DNA from: Maricaulis virginensis
GTDB lineage: Bacteria; Pseudomonadota; Alphaproteobacteria; Caulobacterales; Maricaulaceae
DNA: 64,000 bases
Direction: 5' to 3'
Assembly: GCF_027922185.1 (NCBI RefSeq)
Contig: NZ_BSFE01000011.1
Span: 1 to 64,000 of the forward strand
Below the pieces are notes generated by a model. That model ran no database searches. It saw only the letters and a list, made by a program, of their open reading frames with translations, and had not been told where the DNA came from. A program made the translations under genes and the position numbers. Shown piece by piece: positions 17,372 to 25,221 of this stretch (position 1 is the stretch's first letter; every line of letters starts with the position of its first letter).

Positions 17372-19822
17372 CTACCCCTCGAAGCTCGCCCAGAATCCGG
17401 CGTCCGGCGCTTTTTCGCCCCCCAGAACAGCCATCTCCGACGATGTCAGAATCGTGTCTGGCCGCTTGCCCGAGGCCCGGCAGGCCTGCTCGACAATGTG
17501 GGCCCAACTCTGCTTGTTCGCATACAACATGCCTCGCACATCGAGCGTTCCACCCCTGTTCCTGAAGCCAAGATAAATTGTCTGTTGTGGACCGGTGTCC
17601 AAGGGCCGAAGACAACCGGCTATCGGCTCAGCCCGGCCGTGCGTTACAAAAACCCGAGCCCTCGCGTTGGAAGGGAAAAGGTCTTCAACCAGCTGGCGCT
17701 GAGCCAAATGCCGGGCCTCCAGACCATCTCTTGGCGCTCTGAAACGACCCGGCTCTGCCATATAGATCAGGCTGTTCGAGAGGCCCGACTCCTCGAGACG
17801 CGCTGACGCCAGGCAGGCCTGTTCAAGCTGGTAGCCGCCAATCGCCGTAAGTACCAGAGCCTCATCGCCATTGCCACGCAACCTGACCGCTCCGTCCTCG
17901 GCCAGGCGCCGAGCATCTCGCGGCGTGAAAAATGACCTCATATTTCGTTTCGGGCAAATGATGTTCCAGATCTCACCCCGGCTTTTGTAAGCCTGCTCGA
18001 TTACGCCCGCTGCACTGTTTGCGTCAGCTGGAAAGACGACCCTGCACATGTCGGACATCTCCCCGAGCAGTGCTTCGCACAATGTCGGATCCTGATGCGA
18101 AAGTTCGTTTTTCCCATTCTCCCACACATGAGAGGTGGAAATGATAGGTAGACTTGTCCAATGCAAAGGCTTGCCGGACTCCTTCAGGTGGCGCGAAAAG
18201 ATCAAATCCTGCCGGATTGCGCCAAGCATTTTCACGGCGAACGCTTCGTAGGAAACGACCAAGGCCAATCCGGCCTTGTTTGCGAGCGCCGCACAAACGA
18301 CGGCCTCCTCGTTAAGCGCCGTGATCACCCGGCCATCAACCGCTTCAGCGATACCTTCCTCGGGAGAACACACTCGATGCTTTAGCAGATCGAGCGTCTC
18401 ATTCATTCGGTTCGAGCGCATTTCGTCGGGGTTTCCGACCCGAATTCGCACGTCTTCATTCTGCCTGAACAGCGCAGCAACATAACGGTCGATGGCGGCC
18501 ATCGGGGACCCGGCCTCCTCCTCGGCCAACCACTCCGGCTCAGGGTGCGCCAGGTCGCAAGGGTCGCGGGCAATCATGGGGTGATCACGCTCCTTGGGCC
18601 GGATGGTCGCAGCGTGGTTGTTCATGGTCATCACGCTGCGCCGCAGAAGATCGGCAGGGACAAATAACTTCTCTGCACCGGACTGAAAGAGTGCGCGCAT
18701 GGACTCATCCTCGGCAGGGCTGCCCTCGAGCGGCAGATTGTGTGCCCGATTGGTGCCGGCCCCTGGAAATCCAAAGCCCTTGACCGTTTCGGCGATTCCG
18801 TAGTGCAGCCTCACCGGGTATTGCATCTCTCCGCGCTGAATCGCGGCAGAACAGGCCTTAAGTCTGGCCTCGATCTGCAAGATGCCCCATGCAATGGAAG
18901 CGGGATCCGTGCCATCCAGGTCAATCGGATCAAAACCGTTCAGCGCGAGATGTCTGCGAAACCAGTCTACACCGCCGTCCTGCGCCATACTTGAACGCTG
19001 GTCGATCCGGCGACCATTGGCGATCATAATCGGCGACACGAGGCCGGTATCCTCCGCGCGCCACCACCGAGGCGCCCAATCCGAACCTCTCTGCTCTTCG
19101 AAGGCCCCGTCGCTCAGGAAGGCGACCAGCTTCTCCTCGGGAAGCGGCATATGGGGATACATCAACTCTGCGAAACCCAGATAGCCGCCCTCGATCATTC
19201 CGCCCGCGGTGGTGGCATTCACATGGCTGCCTAATGGGGAGACAGGGCGCCCTTCGGCATCGATCTGGCATGAATAAAAATCCGACACAAAGCGCGAGAG
19301 CCTGTCCCGATCCCAGCCGTAGCGCTCTGCCTGACGCTCCGAGAGGTTCTCAACGATCAGGTTCAGCGCATCTATAGCGGCCACACAATGCCCCTGCCCC
19401 ATCAGCCAGGAGCGAGTCTCTCCTGACAAGGCATTCGCGAGCAGATATCCCGTATACGCTGGCACCATGTTCAACGCGCCGCCTGTGTGGCCTTCGGGGT
19501 TGTCCTTGAAGTCGGATGGCTGCAAAGGCTGCCCGTCCGGCCGCACGGACTTCGCATACGTCATGTGAACGACAAGCCACATTCCGGCACTCGCAACCCG
19601 GTCTGCTGCGATGAACAGATCGAGTACAGCAGAGCGATCCGGCAGCTGACCGAGCGATACCAACTCGTTGGCTAGTTCGTACACGCGGCACTGAGTCAAT
19701 GGGTCATGCGAGATGACTCCATATCCTTCAGCCCACTCCGCAAATCGCTTGTCATGCGCTCGGTATTCGCCGGCCTTCGCTCGAACGAGACTTTGCTCAT
19801 GGCCCAACAATTCTGTGCTCAT
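17372..19822 (-). CDS. Phosphoketolase-family thiamine diphosphate enzyme (divergent)
   Basis: This large enzyme of 816 residues aligns by eye with the xylulose-5-phosphate/fructose-6-phosphate phosphoketolase superfamily: NPEGHTGGALNMVPAYTGYL, LMGQGHCVAAIDALNLI, FLSDGAFEEQRGSDWAPRWW (the ThDP-binding region) and IMIANGRRIDQRSSMAQDGG. It lacks the usual phosphoketolase N-terminal block (WRAANYLSVGQIYL-type), and related sequences have been labelled xylulose-5-phosphate 3-epimerase. Start ATG 19822 is preferred over GTG 19831 by ribosome-site spacing. With ackA it could convert pentose phosphates to acetyl phosphate and then ATP. The enzyme class is secure; the reaction is not. Confidence 0.85.
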   Translation of the reverse strand: MSTELLGHEQSLVRAKAGEYRAHDKRFAEWAEGYGVISHDPLTQCRVYELANELVSLGQLPDRSAVLDLFIAADRVASAGMWLVVHMTYAKSVRPDGQPLQPSDFKDNPEGHTGGALNMVPAYTGYLLANALSGETRSWLMGQGHCVAAIDALNLIVENLSERQAERYGWDRDRLSRFVSDFYSCQIDAEGRPVSPLGSHVNATTAGGMIEGGYLGFAELMYPHMPLPEEKLVAFLSDGAFEEQRGSDWAPRWWRAEDTGLVSPIMIANGRRIDQRSSMAQDGGVDWFRRHLALNGFDPIDLDGTDPASIAWGILQIEARLKACSAAIQRGEMQYPVRLHYGIAETVKGFGFPGAGTNRAHNLPLEGSPAEDESMRALFQSGAEKLFVPADLLRRSVMTMNNHAATIRPKERDHPMIARDPCDLAHPEPEWLAEEEAGSPMAAIDRYVAALFRQNEDVRIRVGNPDEMRSNRMNETLDLLKHRVCSPEEGIAEAVDGRVITALNEEAVVCAALANKAGLALVVSYEAFAVKMLGAIRQDLIFSRHLKESGKPLHWTSLPIISTSHVWENGKNELSHQDPTLCEALLGEMSDMCRVVFPADANSAAGVIEQAYKSRGEIWNIICPKRNMRSFFTPRDARRLAEDGAVRLRGNGDEALVLTAIGGYQLEQACLASARLEESGLSNSLIYMAEPGRFRAPRDGLEARHLAQRQLVEDLFPSNARARVFVTHGRAEPIAGCLRPLDTGPQQTIYLGFRNRGGTLDVRGMLYANKQSWAHIVEQACRASGKRPDTILTSSEMAVLGGEKAPDAGFWASFEG

Positions 19823-19846
19823 CGTCTGCACGTCCTTTTTGCCGAC

Positions 19847-20617
19847 TCACGCGTGCAAGTCGGAATTGCTGAAAATTTCGCCATCAAACTTCAACGTCCG
19901 GGACGGGTCGCGCGGATATTGATGCTGATCGACAAGCGGGCACGGGATTTCGGAAAGAATCAGCCTGATTGCCTCAAGTCTGGCAAAGCGCTTGTCATCG
20001 GCGTTGATGACAAGCCAGGGCGAGGCAATACTCGATGTGCGTTCGAGCATATCGTTTCGCGCCTCCGTATAGTCCTGCCATTTTTCCAATGCGACCGCGT
20101 CAATCGGACTCGATTTCCAGGCTTTCAAGGGATCGGATTCACGGCGAGCAAGCCGCTTGGCCTGCTCTTCCCGGGAGATATCGAGATAGATCTTGAGGAT
20201 CGCGAATCCCGCATCAATCAGCAGATTCTCGAAGGTCATCACATCTCGAAAGAAGCTTTCCACGTCTTCGGCCGACGCGAATCCCATGACGCGCTCCACA
20301 CCCGCCCGAGTGTACCAGGAGCGGTTGAAGAGAACGATCTGGCCGTCTTGCGGCAAGTGCGCGACATAGCGCTGGAAATACCAGCTCGCTTGGTCAGCAT
20401 CGCCCGGCTTTCCCAGCGCGACGACCCGGAGATCGCGCGGGCTGAGATGCTCGCTTACACGCTTGATCGTACCATCCTTCCCCGAGGCATCCCGGCCTTC
20501 GAATAGCACAAGCACTTTGTGCCCGTGAGCGATTACGTGGCGCTGGACCTTCACGAGCTCGATCTGAAGGTCATTCAGTGCCTTGCGATACGCCTTGCGC
20601 GCGAGCGTAGCCTCCAC
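19847..20617 (-). CDS. ppk2: Polyphosphate kinase 2 (PPK2)
   Basis: This 256-residue protein has VLFEGRDASGKDGTIKRV (Walker A of PPK2), ALGKPGDADQASWYFQRYVA, and the lid/Walker B stretch IVLFNRSWYTRAGVERVMGF. PPK2 enzymes phosphorylate nucleoside mono- or diphosphates with polyphosphate, regenerating ADP, ATP or GTP. The start is GTG 20617 with GGAG 8 nt upstream; the Rieske gene stop is 3 nt before it. Its neighbours in nucleotide and acetyl-phosphate metabolism support a role in energy recovery. Confidence 0.92.
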   Translation of the reverse strand: MEATLARKAYRKALNDLQIELVKVQRHVIAHGHKVLVLFEGRDASGKDGTIKRVSEHLSPRDLRVVALGKPGDADQASWYFQRYVAHLPQDGQIVLFNRSWYTRAGVERVMGFASAEDVESFFRDVMTFENLLIDAGFAILKIYLDISREEQAKRLARRESDPLKAWKSSPIDAVALEKWQDYTEARNDMLERTSSIASPWLVINADDKRFARLEAIRLILSEIPCPLVDQHQYPRDPSRTLKFDGEIFSNSDLHA

Positions 20618-20620
20618 GGG

Positions 20621-21148
20621 TTAATCTCCGATCCGAATCCGAGCGTCCGAGAGAAAGCGGTACGGCGGTATCTCCAGGTTCTTGGGCGCCGGTCCTCGCC
20701 GAACACGTCCGGAAACGTCGTATACCGAGCCATGGCACGGACAATACCATCCGCCGAACCGCCCTCTGTTGTCATTGCTGGATTGCCCGAGGGGTACGCA
20801 TCCCAGATGCGTACACACGCCGATAACCACCAGCCATTCCGGATCAAGCACGCGATCCGCGTCGATTTGCGGGTCAATCAGATCCGGATTGTCGTCGTCG
20901 GCCCGTGCGAGCTCCAGCGATTCGGACGTTCGCCTCTCGATAAAAACGGGCCGCTCTCGCCACGCAACAGTCAGCCTCTGGCCGGGTTCAAGCGCTGACA
21001 CGTCAACTTCAGTCGTGCCCGCCGCAAGCGTGTCCGCCGCAGGATTGAAACTGTCGATAAACGGCCAGGCAACCGCGCCCAGACCTATGACCCCCGCTCC
21101 GGAAGCAGCGACATAAATGAAATCACGACGAGATACCTTCTCTGACAT
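20621..21148 (-). CDS. Rieske iron-sulfur protein (ubiquinol-cytochrome c reductase subunit type)
   Basis: This 175-residue protein has an N-terminal twin-arginine/anchor segment (SRRDFIYVAASGAGVIGLGA) and the Rieske cluster ligands in CTHLGC and CPCHGS, residues that bind a 2Fe-2S centre. The start is ATG 21148 with GGAGG upstream. It resembles PetA of the bc1 complex, but no cytochrome b or c1 gene is adjacent; instead a diheme cytochrome c lies upstream and PPK2 downstream. It may be an alternative subunit of the chromosomal bc1 complex or a separate electron carrier. Confidence 0.9.
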   Translation of the reverse strand: MSEKVSRRDFIYVAASGAGVIGLGAVAWPFIDSFNPAADTLAAGTTEVDVSALEPGQRLTVAWRERPVFIERRTSESLELARADDDNPDLIDPQIDADRVLDPEWLVVIGVCTHLGCVPLGQSSNDNRGRFGGWYCPCHGSVYDVSGRVRRGPAPKNLEIPPYRFLSDARIRIGD

Positions 21149-21241
21149 CGCTGCCTCCAGGCCGGGGTTCACGCGAAAAGCTCCCAATGATCGGGCTCGC
21201 GCCACAAAGGCTGTCAGCCCTTCGGTTGCCCGGCAACCACG

Positions 21242-21904
21242 TTAATCGCCTCCATCGGGCTCCGGGACCGCCAACAGGGTCCGGAGGTATGCCAGGGTAT
21301 CCGCCATATCCTGTGCCTCCAGGTCAGGATTCCCTCCGAGCGCTGGCATCGCCATGATTGATCCCTCGCCTTGGAACCCGTTGACCATGTGGTCAAGCAA
21401 CAGGGAGTCAGATTGCATCAAACGCCCCTGGGGCCCGCCGAGCACCGGCATGCCCTCGAAGGCGCCCTGACCGCTATCGCCGTGGCAGGCGATGCAGGTT
21501 TGCTCGTAGATCGACCGACCATTGTCCAGGTTGGCCGATGTCAAATCGAAACGTGGCCGCTCCTCGACTTCGGGCCTGGGCGATGACTCGCCACGACTGG
21601 CGGAGCTCGACATCAGGAAAGCTCGAATATCCTCCGCGACATCTCCAGGGATATTGGCCCGGACACGCATGTGCGTGACCGATACATCCCAGAGTTCCGG
21701 GGTGAGTTCACCCGGCGAACGGATATTGTGGCACCGGCCACAATTGTCGGCCCACGCTTGCGCGCCGCGACCAACCTGATCAGCGGAAAAGTCGTAACGA
21801 CCATCCGCTTGAGGCGGCGGCGCTTGCGCCGTGTCCTCCTGAGCGACGACAGCAGCGGTCACTAAGACCGCTGCGACGCCGAGCAAAAATCCCGCTCGTA
21901 CCAT
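21242..21904 (-). CDS. Diheme c-type cytochrome
   Basis: This 220-residue secreted protein has a signal peptide (VAAVLVTAAVVAQE) and two CxxCH heme sites: CGRCH in the first domain and CIACH in the second, each followed by a plausible distal Met (VTHMRV; MPALGG). It belongs to the cytochrome c4/cbb3-type mono-domain pair group by layout. GGAGGG precedes ATG 21904. It is encoded with the Rieske protein and pseudoazurin, suggesting a local periplasmic electron route. The partner oxidase is not in the window. Confidence 0.9.
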   Translation of the reverse strand: MVRAGFLLGVAAVLVTAAVVAQEDTAQAPPPQADGRYDFSADQVGRGAQAWADNCGRCHNIRSPGELTPELWDVSVTHMRVRANIPGDVAEDIRAFLMSSSASRGESSPRPEVEERPRFDLTSANLDNGRSIYEQTCIACHGDSGQGAFEGMPVLGGPQGRLMQSDSLLLDHMVNGFQGEGSIMAMPALGGNPDLEAQDMADTLAYLRTLLAVPEPDGGD

Positions 21905-21922
21905 TTAAAAATCCCTCCTTGA

Positions 21923-23217
21923 TTAGAAGCCATACGAGAATTGAAGCAGTACGCGTGTCTCCTCCTGTACGTCGTCATCGTGTCTGGCAGTGAATTCGCG
22001 CTGTTGGAGAACGCCGCGCGTGACGATGGATGGCGCCAGCCAGAAATTCACTCCAACGTCCCAGCGTTGTTCCGCAGCTTCTTCGGCCAGTCCGTCCAGA
22101 CCGCTAACTTCATACTCGCCGTAGCGCATGGTCGGTTCGACGCGTCCCAGCCAGGGGCGTTCGGCGGTACCGGACAGCCGGTAGGCCGCCTGGACATACC
22201 AAGCTGTGCTCTCAAGCTTCGGCAACGCCACGATACCTGCCGCGCCTTGGTATCCGGAATTGATGGGATCCCGAGTCGAATTCAGATATTCAGCCCGAAC
22301 ATCCCACGGCCCGCCGGTATAGGCGGCGTCAATTCCCCACAAAAAAACGTCCGCATCAGACAGTTCGGGGCCGTGTGCATCGTCACCTGTCTCGCTGCCC
22401 GACCCGACCAAAGGCCGGGCTTCGGCATGCCCCCCGGCGTCCACTTCGGCAGGCGCACCCGATACCGAAGCCCTCAGGAAAGATGCTCCGATTTCGAGAT
22501 CGGGGACCGGCAGAAAACCAAAGCGGCCGGAAAGCGCCTTGTCGCTATTGTCATCGCCGTTGAATGCCTCCAGCGCGAGCCCGCCTTCATGGCTGACCGC
22601 GGCCCGTTGCCGAGTGCGATTGCATAGGTGAGCAGACCAGGTTCAAGATTGAATCCGCCACGCACCATGACACCCATGTCGGATCCCGGCTGTACGCCGT
22701 CATGCCCAAAACCGGCTGGCGCATCCGCCATTCGATTGATCCATGACGGGTGAAGTCGTTCCTTGAACTGACCGACCGGGCTTAGAAACTGCCCGATGAC
22801 CACAACCGCGTTCGGGTGGGCAAGGATATTTGCCTGCGCATATTCCAGCGTAACTTCCGTGCCCGCATCTGTATTCTCGATTTCTGCTTCCGCTTCCAGA
22901 AGCACCAGGTCCTGATACTGAAAATGGAAGGCCGGGTTGAATCGAACCCGCGTGAACTGCGAAGAGGTATTTCCGACATCGGGGTCCGAAAACACCAACG
23001 ATGCGTCCGCATAGCCAGCAAGGTGCCAGGAAGTTTGCGCTGAACGATCCACACCGGACAGACCGGGAAGATAGCCTCGGCCACTCGATGTGCGTTCCGC
23101 GGCAGACGCGTCCTGCGCCGAGGCCATGCCAACAGCACTGACGAGGAGAAAGCTCGCGACGCCGAGTTTCAACACCCGGCGTACGAATTGATGCTTGGGT
23201 GTATGATTGTATGTCAT
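21923..23217 (-). pseudogene. Porin (phosphate-selective/OprP-like), single-base frameshift
   Basis: Two overlapping frames make up one outer-membrane porin. The first (from ATG 23217, signal peptide near residue 34, then beta-rich repeats such as ADASLVFSDPDVGNTSSQFT) reads normally to IALGNGP and then becomes nonsense. In the adjacent frame the sequence continues smoothly as AVSHEGGLALEAFNGDDNSD to the terminal FSYGF at 21923. Adding one base to the GGGCC run near 22,602-22,606 restores a single reading frame of about 431 codons. Either the gene is inactivated or there is a sequencing error. It lies between pseudoazurin and the diheme cytochrome. Confidence 0.85.
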
Positions 23218-23278
23218 TTGTCCCTCATTCGTCGCCGAAGGGGCCGAAGCCGTTTCCGGCGACCTTTTCTGGTGGCCG

Positions 23279-23731
23279 TCATTCAGCGTCGAGCTGGTCG
23301 AAGAGCGCGCCCATGCGGCGCCGGGCAAGCCCTGGATGCCTTGCGGACCGAGCCTCTTCGCCATTGACCGCGTCGCCGTCGCCCACATTGATCAGGACAA
23401 CCATTCCGGCTGCATAGTGGGGAGCGCACTTGATGCCGTAGAGGCCTTCCTCGCTGAACGTCACTGTCACGGAATCATTCAATTCACCTCGAAACGGCTC
23501 CGCCCCTTCAGGCATCATACTGGCGATGGATTCTGCGTTGTGGCTCGGATTAGTTGGCAGAAAAGTCACCGTGTCGCCGGGCTGGAGCTCGAGCAGAGCG
23601 GGCTCGAATACCATGGCACCTTCGGTGCCACGATTGAGCATGTGGACCTCATAGTCCTCGGCCAAAGCTGAAGCGGGCGTCGTCAATCCGATCAGACTTG
23701 CCACAGCTGCAGCATAAGCAATTTGTCTCAT
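23279..23731 (-). CDS. Pseudoazurin (type I copper protein)
   Basis: This 150-residue periplasmic blue copper protein has a signal peptide (ends near ASALAE), and the mature part contains VFEPALLELQPGDTVTFLPT, the first ligand His in SHNAES, and the Cys-His-Met ligands in YGIKCAPHYAAGM, the pseudoazurin pattern. A C-terminal extension of about 28 residues follows. The start is ATG 23731 (AGGAG 6 nt upstream). It can shuttle electrons in the periplasm and also bind copper; it is the first gene before the porin, cytochrome and Rieske genes. Confidence 0.92.
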   Translation of the reverse strand: MRQIAYAAAVASLIGLTTPASALAEDYEVHMLNRGTEGAMVFEPALLELQPGDTVTFLPTNPSHNAESIASMMPEGAEPFRGELNDSVTVTFSEEGLYGIKCAPHYAAGMVVLINVGDGDAVNGEEARSARHPGLARRRMGALFDQLDAE

Positions 23732-23878
23732 ATCTAACTCCTGTATTAACCACAAACAAATTGCGGCCTATACTGGAATTACGAGCGAAGCCGCCTTACC
23801 CCTCAGTCCCGTGGCGCGGCAGGTTGACGCATCGGGCGGACAACTGTGAGGTCATTCCGACCCCGCGAATTCAACCAA

Positions 23879-25204
23879 TTAGTGACTGTGCTGAGCATGA
23901 TCGTCTGGATCGTCAAAATCGCGGCGACGAAGGAAAACTCTTTCAAGGACAAACACGCCGACCATGATCGCCACGGCAACCATCACGATGATGGGGTCGT
24001 GCTGGAGCTTGGTGGCGACCAGCCCCGCTAGGACCGCTAAATCGATGACTAGAGCAGTGAGAACAACCGGCAAGCTGGCCTGAACACCCGTTCGCAGATG
24101 TCTCAGCACCCCCCAGTGAACGGCCAGGTCCATCACGAGGTACAACATGGCACCCAACGCGGCGATCCGCGACAGATCGAAGAGGATAGTCATGACCGCC
24201 GCCAGGGTAATCGTGTAGACCAGCATGTGGGTTTGAATCCGCCCCGGCATGCCAAAATGCCGATGCGGTATTAGTTGCATGTCAGTCAACATGCCCAGCA
24301 TGCGGGAGACAGCAAAAACGCTTGCAACCAGACCCGAGGCCGTCGCCAGCATGGCCAGAAGGATCGTGACCAGGCGTCCTGTATCGCCAAAGGTTGGCCG
24401 CGCGGCCTCGGCGAGAGCAAAGTCCTTGGCGTCCACGATGGCATCGATCGGCAAACTTGCGCCGACAGCCAAGGCCACGAAGATATAGACGACGACGCAA
24501 GCCAAAATCGCGAGAATGATCGCCCGACCGACATTGCGATGCGGGTCCTTGATCTCGCCGCCACTATTGGTGATGGTCGTAAAACCCTTGAAGGCCAGAA
24601 CACCGAGCGCGAGCGCGGCCAGAAAGCCTAGAACGCTTGGCTCGTACGGGGTTCTGCTCGGCTCGACCGTCAAGCCCTGAGCCGCCCAGAACCCCGCAAA
24701 GGCAAGCGCTGCGATTCCGATCACCTTGACCAATGCCAGGAAGACGGAAAAGAAGCTGACGACACGATTGCCGAGCAGGTTGACGGCAAACGCCGCGAGG
24801 ATCAGTCCGACTCCGAGGGCTGGGATGATTATCGGACTGGCCTGCCAGCCGAATAATTGCGCTGTGTACGTGCCAAACGTGCGGGCGACCAAGCTTTCAT
24901 TGATCACCATGGAAAAGGCCATCAGCAAGCCGGCGCTCGCCGTAATGGCGGTGCGACCATAGGCTTTTTCCAGGAACATGGCGATACCGCCGGCCGACGG
25001 AAAGGCATTGGCCAGTTTCACGTAGGAATAGGCACTGAAGCCTGTCGCGACGGCCGCCGCCACGAATACCCAGACGAAGGCGTTGCCGGCCAGTTCGGCG
25101 ATCTGACCGGTGAGGGCGAAAATACCCGCCCCGATCATAACGCCCGTGCCCATCGCTATAGCCCCGAACAGGCTGAGTGAGTTCGTCTTATAGGCCTTGT
25201 CCAT
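23879..25204 (-). CDS. APC-superfamily amino acid permease
   Basis: This 441-residue protein has about twelve hydrophobic segments. The N-terminus LFGAIAMGTGVMIGAGIFAL is the conserved APC first helix, and AFKGFTTITNSGGEIKDPHR in the middle is typical of the family. The C-terminus is His/Asp-rich (DDPDDHAQHSH), which is unusual and may reflect metal contact. It lies 17 nt downstream of the copper ATPase stop and is probably co-transcribed with it. The substrate is unknown. Confidence 0.9.
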   Translation of the reverse strand: MDKAYKTNSLSLFGAIAMGTGVMIGAGIFALTGQIAELAGNAFVWVFVAAAVATGFSAYSYVKLANAFPSAGGIAMFLEKAYGRTAITASAGLLMAFSMVINESLVARTFGTYTAQLFGWQASPIIIPALGVGLILAAFAVNLLGNRVVSFFSVFLALVKVIGIAALAFAGFWAAQGLTVEPSRTPYEPSVLGFLAALALGVLAFKGFTTITNSGGEIKDPHRNVGRAIILAILACVVVYIFVALAVGASLPIDAIVDAKDFALAEAARPTFGDTGRLVTILLAMLATASGLVASVFAVSRMLGMLTDMQLIPHRHFGMPGRIQTHMLVYTITLAAVMTILFDLSRIAALGAMLYLVMDLAVHWGVLRHLRTGVQASLPVVLTALVIDLAVLAGLVATKLQHDPIIVMVAVAIMVGVFVLERVFLRRRDFDDPDDHAQHSH

Positions 25205-25221
25205 CTTCGCCTCGCTACAGA

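Noticed and set aside
20621..21148. Complete bc1 operon
   Set aside because: Only the Rieske subunit is found; neither cytochrome b nor c1 is in the window.
22375..22563. Small plus-strand frames at the porin frameshift
   Set aside because: Shadows of the porin; the continuity of the porin in two minus-strand frames explains the region better.
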